A DNA stretch of 64,000 nucleotides. Source: Bacteroidota bacterium (GTDB lineage Bacteria; Bacteroidota; Rhodothermia; Balneolales; Balneolaceae). The notes beneath the pieces are model-generated. The model saw nothing but the letters and a program-made list of their open reading frames with translations. It was not told the origin of the DNA and ran no database searches. Position 1 is the first letter of the stretch. Every line of letters starts with the position of its first letter. Where the stretch lies: NCBI GenBank assembly GCA_027621355.1, contig JAQCBZ010000004.1:1-64000 (forward strand), read 5' to 3'. This document shows positions 43,721 to 53,723 of the stretch, one piece after another. Position numbers and translations under genes: made by a program.

Positions 43721-46213
43721 TCAGTCCGGATCTAAAATGAGATCAATACGCTCAGATAGATCATTCAAATGAGCTCTTGTCATTCGATCACCCGTGTTGG
43801 ACGACGCACGATCCACTTGAGACTTCAGGGTCGTCAATTGCTCCCGTACCAACGGTCGGATATCAGACTGACTCACATCCACTGGTGTGAATCCATAGAA
43901 GCTTCTGAAAGCCGCTGGAATAGAAGGTAATTCTTCAGTCATGAGTTCTTCCATATGCTCCACAAAGGCTCGTTGCAGCGCTCGACGATGTACATCCACA
44001 GCACGACCTCGATTGAGCTCACTAAAGACCCCGCCACGGACTTCATCCATCAACTCCATCGCCGTGTAGGTTCCTTCAGAGCGACGCTCATAGTCGATTA
44101 GACGAGCCAATCGTTGAGGGTCCAATACTTGGTTTAGTACGCTTGCCTGAAGAGCACGGAACGCTTCTACAACAGACGCTTGATTAAACAACGCAAAGAG
44201 CTCTTCATTCAACGCCCATGTAGGTGAGCTGAAAGCGTGCTCATTCAAGAAATCAACCGCGCGTTCTTGTGTCTCTTTTTCTACAGGCTCATAGACAACA
44301 CCTTCCTGACCCTTCACTTTGTCATTCTCATAGACACCGCCAATGTTGGCCAACACATGACCCATGTAACGACCCCACTGAGTAATCACTTGACCGTATA
44401 ACTCCTCAAGGTCTTCGTATGTATCACGCTCGTCCGTTGTCCAGTCATTCAGATTCTCAAGGATAACCTCAAGGTTTTTGAGTCCAAGTTCTGAAGCGTA
44501 CATCGCATCATCGCCTAGGTCCTCATTTTGCGAGCGAGGATCAATTTTTGAGCTAGTTTGACGGCCATAAAAGAAACGTGGATCATCTGCTCTTTCTTCG
44601 ACCCATCCATCTAGGATTTCCTTTTGCTCCTCTAGTGACATATCTCCAAACCACGTATAGCCCCATTTTACAGACCATTCGTCATACTCCCCAATTTGTG
44701 GATGGAATTGAGTCACTCCATCACCTGGTTGTGCGATATAGTTAAAACGGGCATAATCCATTAAGGTCGGTGCGGTTCCATGGTTGCTCGTAAACGAAGG
44801 CGAACGCAACGAATCTACGGGATAGGCATAGCTCGAGCCATAGTTGTGTGGCAACCCAATCGTATGACCCACTTCATGAGCAGACACAAAGCGAATTAAT
44901 TCTCCCATCACCTCATCATCAAATTCTGCGCCACGAGCCTCAGGATTCGCCGCAGCGGTTTGTATGAAGTACCAATTACGAAGCAGGTTCATCACATTAT
45001 GATACCATCCAATATCACTTTCGAGGATCTGTCCAGAGCGTGGATCATGGACGTGGGGTCCATAGGCGTTTTGAACAGGAGATGCGAAATAACGGATCAC
45101 ACTGTAGCGAACATCCTCTGGGCTAAACTCAGGGTCTTCTTCCGGCGTTGGAGGGTCTTTGGCCATAATGGCATTCTTGAATCCAGCCGCTTCAAAGGCC
45201 TTTTGCCAATCATCGACCCCTTGCTTGAGATAAGGCCTCCACTTTTCGGGTGTTGCTGGATCGATATAATAGACGATAGGCTCAACAGGCTCAACTAATT
45301 CCCCACGCATATACGCTTCGGGATCTTTGGGAACCAGTTTCCACCGTGTAATGTAGCTCACTTCCTCTGCTTTTTGATTATCGAGCCCATAATCGGTCAT
45401 CGACACCGAGATATACCCTACACGAGCATCGGTTTTTCGCGCTTGATAGGGCTCTTCTGGAAGCAATACCATACTATGATTCACTTCGAGGGTGATGCTA
45501 CCAATATCACTGTTGGATGGAGGATTTCCAGCATCGTATGTCATGACATGTCGAGCCTCGACATTCTCAGGATAACTGCGAATACTCTCGATGAAGCTAC
45601 GATCGCTGTCCAAACGGCGAACTTGGTACGCTTTACGACGACCTTCTTGTAGACCAATGGCAGGGACATCTTTTGCAAAGAGTGGTGTCGCATTAATAAC
45701 CACACCAGAGCTATCCTTACCAAGTGACTCAATGTCAAAACTCAGGATAATGGGCTCTAGATTGGAATTTTGGACCGCTTTAAAAATCGGTTGGTCTTCG
45801 CTAGCCATATTTTCATAGGACTTACGACGAAGGAGAACCTTATCTCCTTTTCGCTCCCAAACGACTACCTGGGTGTTATTTTTCTCCCCACCATAACCAA
45901 TACTTGAGGCAGTACGAGCGATGCGAGAGACAAGCAACATATCGCGACCCAGCATCTCCTCTGGGATTTCATAATAGTACTCATCATCCTTGGAGTGAAC
46001 ATGGAACAGACCTTCGTCGGTCTCCATATCGTCCGTAATGACTTTATCATAGGCCTTCATCCCATCTTTGTCATTAGATCGCGAAGAAGAGGGTGCTGCA
46101 GTCGATTTGTTTTCCGTTTTGTCAACCGAAATGTTAAACATCGAACATCCTTGAGCGACAAAAAGGAGTACCACACCCCAGATGAGTGAGGAACGGGTCA
46201 TGTGTCGTTTCAT
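43721..46213 (-). CDS. Zinc metalloprotease lipoprotein (DUF5117-type metzincin)
   Basis: 830 aa from ATG 46213 (MKRHMTRSSLIWGVVLLFVA); the signal ends in VAQGC, a lipobox. An N-terminal beta-rich part (LFHVHSKDDEYYYEIPEEML, DMLLVSRIARTASSIGYGG) is followed by a catalytic domain with FVSAHEVGHTIGLPHNYGSS at about 455, the HExxHxxGxxH metzincin motif, and a Met-turn-like TLMDYARFNYIAQPGD. The order matches the large DUF5117/5118 zinc proteases of Bacteroidota. It probably degrades proteins at the cell surface or in the periplasm. It is followed by the DUF368 gene. Confidence 0.9.
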   Translation of the reverse strand: MKRHMTRSSLIWGVVLLFVAQGCSMFNISVDKTENKSTAAPSSSRSNDKDGMKAYDKVITDDMETDEGLFHVHSKDDEYYYEIPEEMLGRDMLLVSRIARTASSIGYGGEKNNTQVVVWERKGDKVLLRRKSYENMASEDQPIFKAVQNSNLEPIILSFDIESLGKDSSGVVINATPLFAKDVPAIGLQEGRRKAYQVRRLDSDRSFIESIRSYPENVEARHVMTYDAGNPPSNSDIGSITLEVNHSMVLLPEEPYQARKTDARVGYISVSMTDYGLDNQKAEEVSYITRWKLVPKDPEAYMRGELVEPVEPIVYYIDPATPEKWRPYLKQGVDDWQKAFEAAGFKNAIMAKDPPTPEEDPEFSPEDVRYSVIRYFASPVQNAYGPHVHDPRSGQILESDIGWYHNVMNLLRNWYFIQTAAANPEARGAEFDDEVMGELIRFVSAHEVGHTIGLPHNYGSSYAYPVDSLRSPSFTSNHGTAPTLMDYARFNYIAQPGDGVTQFHPQIGEYDEWSVKWGYTWFGDMSLEEQKEILDGWVEERADDPRFFYGRQTSSKIDPRSQNEDLGDDAMYASELGLKNLEVILENLNDWTTDERDTYEDLEELYGQVITQWGRYMGHVLANIGGVYENDKVKGQEGVVYEPVEKETQERAVDFLNEHAFSSPTWALNEELFALFNQASVVEAFRALQASVLNQVLDPQRLARLIDYERRSEGTYTAMELMDEVRGGVFSELNRGRAVDVHRRALQRAFVEHMEELMTEELPSIPAAFRSFYGFTPVDVSQSDIRPLVREQLTTLKSQVDRASSNTGDRMTRAHLNDLSERIDLILDPD

Positions 46214-46281
46214 AGTGAGAGAGGTTATGCTAGTGTACAATTAGACAGGAAAGCTACGCAAAGTGGTCACATTTCCAAATG

Positions 46282-47739
46282 TTAAGGCGTCCAGGCATCC
46301 ATCTTTTGACGAAGCACAGAAGGCACTTGTTCCATGGAAACTCGCGTTTGTTGCATGGTGTCACGGTCTCGAATGGTCACAGTTTGATCTTCTAGCCCGT
46401 CGAAATCGACCGTGATACAAAACGGTGTTCCGATTTCGTCTAATCGTCGATACCTTTTGCCAATCGATCCACTGGCATCATTCAATACAGTGAAATGGTC
46501 GCTTAAGTCAGCCTCTAGCTTGGACGCCACCTCTTGCAATTCTGGTTTCTTGACAAGTGGAAATATGCCCACTTGAATCGGTGCTAGTGCGGGGTGCATT
46601 TTTAGAACCGTTCGCACATCCCCTTCAACCTCTTCTTCTCGATAGGCATCGCACAGCACCATCAACATACATCGGTCGAGTCCTATCGAGGTTTCGATGA
46701 CGTATGGAATAAATTTGGATTGCGTTGCCTGATCGAAGACTTCCATTTTTTTACCCGAAAACTCTTGATGGCGTGTCATATCAAAATCGGTCCGATTGTG
46801 AACACCCTCTACCTCCTGCCAGCCGATAGGGAAATGGTAGTGAATATCAGCTGCTGCGCGTGCATAATGAGCCAATTTATCCTGTGGATGTGGCGCCACG
46901 CGTAAATGTTCTTTGCGGATTCCAAGCTCTAGATGCCAAGACATACGCTTTTCTAACCATTCATTGTATGCTTCTTCATCTGTCCCAGGAGCCACAAAAT
47001 ATTGCATCTCCATTTGCTCAAATTCTCTCATACGGAAAACAAATTGCCTAGCAACCACCTCGTTACGAAACGCCTTTCCAATTTGTGCGATTCCAAACGG
47101 AATCGACACTCGACTGGTGTCCATCACATTCTTCATATTGACGAATATTCCTTGCGCAGTTTCAGGTCGTAGGTAGATCCCATCATTGTCGCCGGCAGCA
47201 GCCACAGCTCCAAACTGTGTTTTAAACATCAGATTAAACTGACGAACGGCCGTCCAATCGAAGGCACCAGAATCTGGAGATTTGATTTCATACTCATGAA
47301 TAATGGCCTCAAGGTCTTCACATAATCCGTCGCGTGATCCAGCCGTATCCAGGGCCTCTTGGACCTTGGCTGCTTGATCAACTTTCCCATCTTTTTCTAG
47401 CTTAGCGATAAGTCCTTCGATTAAGTGATCCGCTCGATACCGCTTCTTGGATTGTTTGTCATCAATCATAGGATCATTAAACCCATCAACATGACCACTT
47501 GCCTCCCACACCTTGGGATGCATAAAAATCGAGGCATCAAGCCCAACAATATTGGCATGCTTCCTTGTCATGGCCTTCCACCACTGATCACGGATATTTC
47601 GGCGAAGCTCCACGCCCATCGGTCCGTAATCATACACAGCGCCAAGGCCCCCATAAATTTCGGAAGAGGGGTAAATAAACCCTCGTGCCTTGCTCAAGGA
47701 AACGATTTTATCGAGTTGTTGGAGGTGTTCGATCGACAT
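46282..47739 (-). CDS. glyS: Glycyl-tRNA synthetase (single-chain, dimeric type)
   Basis: 485 aa class II enzyme of the eukaryote/archaeal-like alpha2 form. The N-terminus LDKIVSLSKARGFIYPSSEI and YGGLGAVYDYGPMGVELRRN, motif 2 IGKAFRNEVVARQFVFRMRE followed by FEQMEMQYFV, and motif 3 ETSIGLDRCMLMVL are all clear. The C-terminal anticodon-binding domain begins LAPIQVGIFPLV. It charges tRNA-Gly. It starts 53 bases from the divergent asd-like gene. Confidence 0.97.
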   Translation of the reverse strand: MSIEHLQQLDKIVSLSKARGFIYPSSEIYGGLGAVYDYGPMGVELRRNIRDQWWKAMTRKHANIVGLDASIFMHPKVWEASGHVDGFNDPMIDDKQSKKRYRADHLIEGLIAKLEKDGKVDQAAKVQEALDTAGSRDGLCEDLEAIIHEYEIKSPDSGAFDWTAVRQFNLMFKTQFGAVAAAGDNDGIYLRPETAQGIFVNMKNVMDTSRVSIPFGIAQIGKAFRNEVVARQFVFRMREFEQMEMQYFVAPGTDEEAYNEWLEKRMSWHLELGIRKEHLRVAPHPQDKLAHYARAAADIHYHFPIGWQEVEGVHNRTDFDMTRHQEFSGKKMEVFDQATQSKFIPYVIETSIGLDRCMLMVLCDAYREEEVEGDVRTVLKMHPALAPIQVGIFPLVKKPELQEVASKLEADLSDHFTVLNDASGSIGKRYRRLDEIGTPFCITVDFDGLEDQTVTIRDRDTMQQTRVSMEQVPSVLRQKMDAWTP

Positions 47740-47792
47740 AAAAAAGCCTTATACTCAACTGATTATGATTAATTCATTGGAAGATAGGCAAA

Positions 47793-48803
47793 ATGAAACC
47801 TTCTAAAGTAGGGGTCTTAGGGGCTACGGGAGCAGTTGGGCAGATGTTTTGTCGCATGTTGGAACATCACCCATGGTTTGAGGTAGCCATTGTTGGGGCC
47901 TCTGAAGCCTCCTCAGGAAAACGCTATCGAGATGCTGTCACGTGGAGATTGGATTCAGAGATGCCTTCTGGGGTCGCCGATTTAACGATTCAATCCTGCA
48001 CTCCAGAGGCGTTTGAGGGGGTGGATCTTGTGTTTTCTGGGTTAGATTCAACGGTTGCGGAGAATACAGAGCTTGCGTTTGCAGAAGCTGGATGTACCGT
48101 AGTCTCAAACGCGAGTGCTCATCGTATGCATCCTGACGTTCCTTTAGTCGTACCCGAGGTGAATGGAGATGTGCTACGATCATTGTCACAACCATGGAGT
48201 GGACAGCTTGTGACCAATCCAAATTGTGTGGTGATCCCATTAGTCATGGTATTAAAGCCCATCGTGGATAGGTTTGGTATAGACTCTGTGCATGTGACAT
48301 CCATGCAGGCCTTATCTGGCGCTGGGTATCCCGGAGTGTCTGCGATGGATAGTGTGGGCAATATTCTACCCTTTATCCCTGGAGAAGAGCCCAAAATTGA
48401 AACAGAGCCACTCAAAATTCTTGGCCGAGATCTGGCGATTCGCTCTACAGCGGTGAGGGTCCCTGTAAGGCATGGCCATCTGTTAAGTATCCATCTTGGG
48501 TTTGAAGGAGCCACTCCTTCTGTGAATGAGGTCTCTCAATTATTGCAAACGTTTGAAACACCATCTTGGATGAAGGGATGTCCAAGTGCCCTAGACAAGG
48601 TGATCAAGGTGTATGATGACCCTATGCACCCGCAACCACGATTAGTCGAACAAGTAGGGCAAGGCATGGCCGTCCATGTCGGTCGAATTCGTGGGGAAGG
48701 TCCTTTGGGTATCTCATTGATGGCGTTAGGTCATAATACCATTCGTGGTGCGGTTGGTTGTGCCTTGTTGAATGCTGAGGTGCTTGCACTCCACCAAAGC
48801 TAA
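47793..48803 (+). CDS. asd: Aspartate-semialdehyde dehydrogenase (archaeal/fungal-type)
   Basis: 336 aa. It reduces aspartyl phosphate to the semialdehyde at the branch towards lysine, threonine and methionine. It has the nucleotide site VGVLGATGAVGQMFCRML, the catalytic Cys in LVTNPNCVVIPLVMVL (about residue 148), and SMQALSGAGYPGVSAMDSVG, which together are characteristic of the archaeal/yeast-like branch and not E. coli Asd. RVPVRHGHLLSIHL contains the substrate-binding Arg and His. A single gene, divergent from glyS. Confidence 0.92.
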   Translation: MKPSKVGVLGATGAVGQMFCRMLEHHPWFEVAIVGASEASSGKRYRDAVTWRLDSEMPSGVADLTIQSCTPEAFEGVDLVFSGLDSTVAENTELAFAEAGCTVVSNASAHRMHPDVPLVVPEVNGDVLRSLSQPWSGQLVTNPNCVVIPLVMVLKPIVDRFGIDSVHVTSMQALSGAGYPGVSAMDSVGNILPFIPGEEPKIETEPLKILGRDLAIRSTAVRVPVRHGHLLSIHLGFEGATPSVNEVSQLLQTFETPSWMKGCPSALDKVIKVYDDPMHPQPRLVEQVGQGMAVHVGRIRGEGPLGISLMALGHNTIRGAVGCALLNAEVLALHQS

Positions 48804-48935
48804 GTCCGTTGGCTCTGCTGGTGGTGATGCAGATGGTTGCGAGTGAATCCTCTCTAAGGATAATCAAAGAGCCGATTCAAAATTTATTTCGAGTTGAATG
48901 TAAGGAATGAGTGCGCTGTGGTTCTGTAAAGGACG

Positions 48936-51041
48936 ATGGTACATATAGATCAAAAACACCAGGATTGTCGATCCTGGGATTTCCTTCATTCGATAGCCTG
49001 GGTTGAAAGCCCAGGCTGTTGTTCTCGACAGCGACGAGAATCCATCCCCTTCGCATGGGCCCTAGTTTTTTTCCTAGGGTTAATGATGATGCAATCTTCT
49101 GCCAACGCGGTGGCTCAGCTCTCTTCACAAGCAGAAAACGGCTGGACACATACATTTGAGGGGAATGTCTGGCCAGATAATGTCTGGAGGGGCGATCTAA
49201 ACGATTTCGACGTGGTTGAGGCGACTCTGCCTGGCGCGACTGGACCTGGCGCGCTACTCCTTGAGGGTAATGAATCGGGTCGGTCTATTCTATTTCGACG
49301 ACAAAAAAGTGGGTTTGGCTCCTGGTCTTTCATCATTGAGCAAACATTCGTGAGCTCGTCTGTCAATAGGCACAAGGTGATGCTTTTTGTAGACGATTCG
49401 CTGACACAAGCGTCCATAAATGGATATGGAGTGTCTACCGGTGGATCTGGAGATGAGCGCCGTTTTAGCCTGTTTCGCCTAGATAATGGGGATGAACACC
49501 TTTTGTTGTCCCACCCATTGGAAGCGATTGATGGGGTGTATCGAGTGACGGTTACAAGGGATGAACAATTCAAGTGGTCCCTCAAAGTAAATGACCTTAC
49601 TCCTACCCGTGACCCAGAGGAGGGATCCGGGGAGAAGGTTGAACTCATCGATTCGACCCATACAGAGGCACGTTTTTTTGGGATTCGCTTTCGGTATACG
49701 TCATCGAGGCGAAAAAGCACGACAATCGATGATCTCACTTTTATCGCAGGAGAGCTTCCCCCAGCCGTCGCTATCGATACTGAGGCGCCAATGGTCACAG
49801 GACTCTATTATGGGCTTACAACTCCAGACACCCTGTTCATTGTGGTTAGTGAGCCTTTGGATCAAACAAACATCATGGTATCAAGCCCCAGCTCCATAGC
49901 CACAGCAAATTATCATAGTAAACGCGTTTGGAGCTTACCCACGGCCCAACTTGGGAATTGGGCACCCACGTCCGATCCACTACGCATCGAACCATTACGA
50001 GATTGGTCAGGGAATGAATCTGCTACTCTAGTTGCTCCCACTCCTTCCAGGTACCCTTCACCGGGCGACATCGTCGTGACAGAAGCCATGATTCGACCTT
50101 TAGAGGATGATTACGATGGACAGCCAAATCAATCTCAATATGTTGAGGTTTACAACCGCACTGATGAGTCTTTATGGATTCCTTCTCTCAAGTTTCATTT
50201 AGGATGGAAAGAAGATGGTGGAGCGTCTTGGAAGGAGTCTCTTTGTGTATCATGCCAAATCATTCAAGGGTTTGTAGCCCACCAAATCCCTCCTAAGTCC
50301 TTTGGGTTGATCTTTCCTGAGCCAGAGGAAGGATCTACCGCTATATCTCAAAGTCGAGTGACCCAAGCACATCCAGAACTACCTCTTACAATTCCCTTTT
50401 GGCAGGTGGATGCAAAAACTTTGGGCTTTCACTCAACAGAAAATCAACTCTATGTAGCGGTTCAATATCAAGATAGAATGGCTCATATCATGGATTCTGT
50501 ACGATTGATGGAGCAAAGTCACCATCCACTGGTTCCGACGACCAAGGGACTCTCATTGGAGCGACTTACCAGTACAAAGGCCACTCAACAAACGAACCCC
50601 GGTGGGGAATCTTGGCATTATCTAGATGGTTGGAATCCAATCCATTGGGTGTCTAGCGCCCATCCATCGGGTGGTACACCAGGCCAGATCAATCCATCGC
50701 AAATTCATCCAGCTCAAAGCCCCAGGGAATCATGGGTGAGCCTTTCACCTACAACCTTTTCGCCAAATCGAGATGGAGTCGATGACATTCTTCGTATCGA
50801 ATACGAGCTCCAAAGCCCTGACTATCTGATAGAAGCGACCCTTTATACAACTCAAGGGCTCCCAATTGTCCATCTCACTCGAGGGCAGTTGGCCGGGACT
50901 CGGGGTCAACTCATTTGGAAAGGGTGGATGGATGATGGCACGGTTGTACCCGCAGGACTGTATCTATTACATGTCCGTGCCTTTGGAAGTACTAAAGCCA
51001 AACCCAAGTCCATTACGAAGCCTGTGGGTGTGTATCGTTAG
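48936..51041 (+). CDS. Secreted protein with lamin-tail-like and FlgD/CHU_C-like domains
   Basis: 701 aa in the open frame. A hydrophobic signal segment (FAWALVFFLGLMMMQSSANA) starts only at about residue 43, so the true start is uncertain and may be a non-ATG codon downstream of 48936. Next come a beta-rich region (about 75-270), an Ig-like part (IDTEAPMVTGLYYG), a lamin-tail-like domain (PGDIVVTEAMIRPLEDD ... QYVEVYNRTDESLWIP, about 385-500) and a C-terminal FlgD-like Ig domain: FSPNRDGVDDILRIEYEL through DGTVVPAGLYLLHV. Such proteins are typical cell-surface or secreted components in Bacteroidota. No enzyme motif is visible. Confidence 0.8.
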   Translation: MVHIDQKHQDCRSWDFLHSIAWVESPGCCSRQRRESIPFAWALVFFLGLMMMQSSANAVAQLSSQAENGWTHTFEGNVWPDNVWRGDLNDFDVVEATLPGATGPGALLLEGNESGRSILFRRQKSGFGSWSFIIEQTFVSSSVNRHKVMLFVDDSLTQASINGYGVSTGGSGDERRFSLFRLDNGDEHLLLSHPLEAIDGVYRVTVTRDEQFKWSLKVNDLTPTRDPEEGSGEKVELIDSTHTEARFFGIRFRYTSSRRKSTTIDDLTFIAGELPPAVAIDTEAPMVTGLYYGLTTPDTLFIVVSEPLDQTNIMVSSPSSIATANYHSKRVWSLPTAQLGNWAPTSDPLRIEPLRDWSGNESATLVAPTPSRYPSPGDIVVTEAMIRPLEDDYDGQPNQSQYVEVYNRTDESLWIPSLKFHLGWKEDGGASWKESLCVSCQIIQGFVAHQIPPKSFGLIFPEPEEGSTAISQSRVTQAHPELPLTIPFWQVDAKTLGFHSTENQLYVAVQYQDRMAHIMDSVRLMEQSHHPLVPTTKGLSLERLTSTKATQQTNPGGESWHYLDGWNPIHWVSSAHPSGGTPGQINPSQIHPAQSPRESWVSLSPTTFSPNRDGVDDILRIEYELQSPDYLIEATLYTTQGLPIVHLTRGQLAGTRGQLIWKGWMDDGTVVPAGLYLLHVRAFGSTKAKPKSITKPVGVYR

Positions 51042-52383
51042 CGAAAACTTTACCCATGATGTTGGCATGTTGAGGCTTGATAAAGACGCTTCGTATGATC
51101 TCCACCTGATCTGAATCAACTACAAAATCTGGGTGTCGCCTTCCAAAATACTCTCCACTCACTTTGAGCATGGATACGAAAATTGGATTCTCTGGATCAT
51201 CCATTTTATCCTGAAACCATTGTCGATTGGCCGCACTACAAGCAGATGTCGTTTTTTCTTCTGGCACAACCATCCACGTGACAATATCTAAGTCTGGTTC
51301 CATATAGATTCGATAGCGGTCATCTTGAGCTGCGATTTCCTCACAGAAATCAAGCGCATATTGACGGCTTAGCTTCAGGTAATCACCAATCCCCTCATCT
51401 CTTCGCATAGGAAGGAGCTGAATCGTAGCCCAGAACGCAGCACTTACTTGCCCAGGGCGGGAACACTCGAGGGTAATCTCTCCAAGATGGAGATCTGACG
51501 GCATAAAATAGGTGTAGGGAGAGTCATGATCATACACCTTTGAAACACTCGGATCTTTGAATAAAATGCTTCCACATCCATAGGGTTGCAAACCGTGCTT
51601 GTGCGGATCGATTACAATACTATCACTTTCGGCTACGGCTAACCATGGCTCGCGTCGAATCCCAAGGTCTCCCGAAATTAAGCCGAAAAATCCCCCATAT
51701 GCTGCATCCACATGCACTCGAACACCATATTCCCTAGCAATCGGTAGTATCTTGTCAAGCGGCTCAACCTTCCCATGACCTGTAGATCCCATCGAGACAA
51801 CGAGGGTGCCAATCTTGTCAGCATGACGACGAAACTCATCAAGATCAAGGTATCCATCTTCTGCTAGGCCTAATTCAATGAAATCAAGCCCAAGAAGTTT
51901 GCTCATTCTAGGGTGTGTATAGTGGGAATTTTTACTTGCAGCAATCGCTTTGCCAGGGTGAAGCTCGCGACCAACCCAAAGAGCCTCTAAATTGGCGATG
52001 GTTCCACCTGACGTGAGGTGCCCCAAATATGTATCGCCATACCCAACCATTTTCGACATCTCTTTCATGATTTCTCGCTCCATATTGGAGGTTGGGAGAC
52101 CACATTCATCCGAATGATTATTAGGATTTACCGTCATGGCAAGTGCGTAGGATGCCCATGCAATGGGGTGTGGTGGCTTGATCATTTGTCCAATGTATCT
52201 GGAATGATGCATGGGGAAGTTCATCTTTAATCGGTCCACCAACTGCCCCATGACCTCGTCCATTTGGTCCAAATCTATGGGTAAAGGGGTTGGATCTGGA
52301 CCGTACTGCCCTCGCCAGCCATCCAGGTCTTTAAGATGTTTCTCTAAAAGGGGTAAAAACTGGGAATACTCGTATAGCTCCAT
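51013..52383 (-). CDS. Group II PLP-dependent amino-acid decarboxylase
   Basis: 456 aa. Segments shared with glutamate/tyrosine/aspartate decarboxylases include HHSRYIGQMIKPPHPIAWAS, LTSGGTIANLEALWVGREL, the PLP-ring stacking His region KNSHYTHPRMSKLLG, VHVDAAYGGFF (Asp binding the pyridine nitrogen, about 223) and the Schiff-base Lys in VIDPHKHGLQPYGCGS (about 263). The substrate cannot be settled; aromatic, aspartate or glutamate are all possible. The 3' end overlaps the convergent secreted-protein gene by 29 bases. It follows the DUF3078 gene after 64 bases on the same strand. Confidence 0.88.
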   Translation of the reverse strand: MELYEYSQFLPLLEKHLKDLDGWRGQYGPDPTPLPIDLDQMDEVMGQLVDRLKMNFPMHHSRYIGQMIKPPHPIAWASYALAMTVNPNNHSDECGLPTSNMEREIMKEMSKMVGYGDTYLGHLTSGGTIANLEALWVGRELHPGKAIAASKNSHYTHPRMSKLLGLDFIELGLAEDGYLDLDEFRRHADKIGTLVVSMGSTGHGKVEPLDKILPIAREYGVRVHVDAAYGGFFGLISGDLGIRREPWLAVAESDSIVIDPHKHGLQPYGCGSILFKDPSVSKVYDHDSPYTYFMPSDLHLGEITLECSRPGQVSAAFWATIQLLPMRRDEGIGDYLKLSRQYALDFCEEIAAQDDRYRIYMEPDLDIVTWMVVPEEKTTSACSAANRQWFQDKMDDPENPIFVSMLKVSGEYFGRRHPDFVVDSDQVEIIRSVFIKPQHANIMGKVFANDTHPQAS

Positions 52384-52447
52384 CTTGTCTCCTACTCGAT
52401 TTTCTATGGGTCGTATCTCTACTACATCGTCTGTTCTTTCATGCTCC

Positions 52448-53452
52448 TTACAACTCTATCGCGATCCCGGCCGAAAGCACTTGGCTCACTTGAATGTCTG
52501 GGCTAAAATCCCTGTCATAGACCAAATCAAACTGAAAGGTGGTGCGAAGATAAGAATTGATCCGCCCGACAAACTTGTTGCTCAGGTTCACATCCGTCTC
52601 TTTAAACGGATCTACTAGCGAAGTAAATGTATCAAGGTTTCCAATGTATTGCACATTTTCCATGAGTTGTTCCTTAAAGGCAAGACCCATGGTAATCCCC
52701 CCTTCGTTACGCACTTTGTCGTTACCCTCTAAACCATATCGTGATCCAATGGACGATCGTCGGACGTAGGTTTGCTTGAGTCCCAATCCAAACTCCAATG
52801 AATATTGTCCCGTGGTCATCGCAAGGCCTGCGTTTTCTGAAAACACCAACGGGGCCAACCACGATGAGACCAGTTCGTCAGGGTCATTGGGATCACTCGC
52901 ATATTTAAATCCTTCATTAAACTGAGTCGACACCATGAGATTTGCAAAGACATTAATCTTGCGATTATCAGGACTCAGGCTGTAAAGAAATCGGTGTCTG
53001 AACTCAATGAGATCCTCTGTTTTTCGACTTCCTGTGTTTTCTAGACGCGCATATCCGTATTTGAGCGTGAGCCTTGTACCATACTGGAACCGCTCGTCAC
53101 GATAGAGATAGAGGGCATTCGATTCCCCCGTGATCGCAATCGTATTGACACCTCCCTTGGACCAATTCCTATAGCTCGCCTGCGTTCCATTGACGCCCCC
53201 TGACCATGAGAACTCTCCCCCGCGCAGCGTGTCCGGAAAGACAATAGATTGTTGAGAAACTGCAGGTGAGATGGAAAATGCAACCCAAATCAGCAGGAAC
53301 ATTCCTACAAAGGCGGCGCGACACAATGCACGACACAATGCACGAGCCACCAAATTTTGGTTCACGTATTGGCTGTAGTGGGTCAAATTTTGGACCTGGC
53401 AGTTAGACAAATGGGTAGGTTTATGCATCACTAGAGTTGGAATCATCAACAT
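52448..53452 (-). CDS. DUF3078 outer-membrane beta-barrel protein
   Basis: Up to 334 aa. The mature part, with GGEFSWSGGVNGTQASYRNW, SKGGVNTIAITGESNALYLY and LKYGYARLEN ... KTEDLIEFRHRFLY, is the DUF3078 pattern of Bacteroidota, probably an outer-membrane barrel ending in a hydrophobic strand (SAGIAIEL). The start is uncertain. The signal segment AAFVGMFLLIWVAFSISPAV lies 47 residues into the frame, so a GTG near 53351 or another internal codon may be the real start. A 12-base tandem duplication gives CRALCRA just before the signal. Function unknown. Confidence 0.78.
   Translation of the reverse strand: MLMIPTLVMHKPTHLSNCQVQNLTHYSQYVNQNLVARALCRALCRAAFVGMFLLIWVAFSISPAVSQQSIVFPDTLRGGEFSWSGGVNGTQASYRNWSKGGVNTIAITGESNALYLYRDERFQYGTRLTLKYGYARLENTGSRKTEDLIEFRHRFLYSLSPDNRKINVFANLMVSTQFNEGFKYASDPNDPDELVSSWLAPLVFSENAGLAMTTGQYSLEFGLGLKQTYVRRSSIGSRYGLEGNDKVRNEGGITMGLAFKEQLMENVQYIGNLDTFTSLVDPFKETDVNLSNKFVGRINSYLRTTFQFDLVYDRDFSPDIQVSQVLSAGIAIEL
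53319..53342. repeat. 12-base tandem duplication in the signal region of the DUF3078 gene
   Basis: Two adjacent copies of cgacacaatgca. On the minus strand this duplicates four codons in frame (C-R-A-L), leaving the gene open. It is a slippage-type repeat with no sign of a mobile element. Confidence 0.8.
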
Positions 53453-53528
53453 GTGCTCACGGTATGAAGGTAATCAATGGGGGCTCATCTTAGCAATGAC
53501 GGAGCAAGAACAAGTCGTGTATCCTTAG

Positions 53529-53557
53529 TTGATTTCTGCATGGTTCGTCTTTATATT
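53529..53557 (+). promoter_or_regulatory. Probable promoter of the tRNA-Gln/prs cluster
   Basis: TTGATT at 53529-53534 and TATATT at 53552-53557 are spaced by 17 bases, and the -10 region followed by TTA also resembles the Bacteroidota TAnnTTTG box. Predicted transcription would start about 20 bases before the tRNA (53584). Confidence 0.5.
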
Positions 53558-53583
53558 TAATGTTCTGTCAGAAATTCGGACTT

Positions 53584-53654
53584 TGCCCGGTCGTCTAATG
53601 GCAGGACAGCTGGTTTTGGTCCAGTATGTGGGGGTTCGAGTCCTCCCCGGGCAA
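53584..53654 (+). tRNA. tRNA-Gln (UUG)
   Basis: A 71-nt cloverleaf: acceptor TGCCCGG/CCGGGCA, D-arm GTCT/GGAC, anticodon stem GCTGG/CCAGT with loop TTTTGGT (anticodon TTG), T-arm GGGGG/CCTCC with loop TTCGAGT, discriminator A. CCA is not encoded. The weak first pair and UUG anticodon fit tRNA-Gln. It lies 69 bases before prs, in the frequently seen order tRNA-Gln, prs, rplY, pth. Confidence 0.97.
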
Positions 53655-53723
53655 CACACTCTCAAAGCTTGGAGCTAGGATCCCAGGCTCAATTGTAACT
53701 TACCTGATGCGTACGGGGTATTT

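Noticed and set aside
48936-49050. First 40 residues of the secreted lamin-tail protein as real protein
   Set aside because: The stretch is rich in Cys, His and Arg and precedes the signal sequence; a later start is likely, but no clear ATG fixes it, so the open-frame start was kept with a warning.
53319-53342. Target-site duplication or mobile element near the DUF3078 gene
   Set aside because: Only a 12-base tandem duplication in frame; no element lies between or beside the copies.
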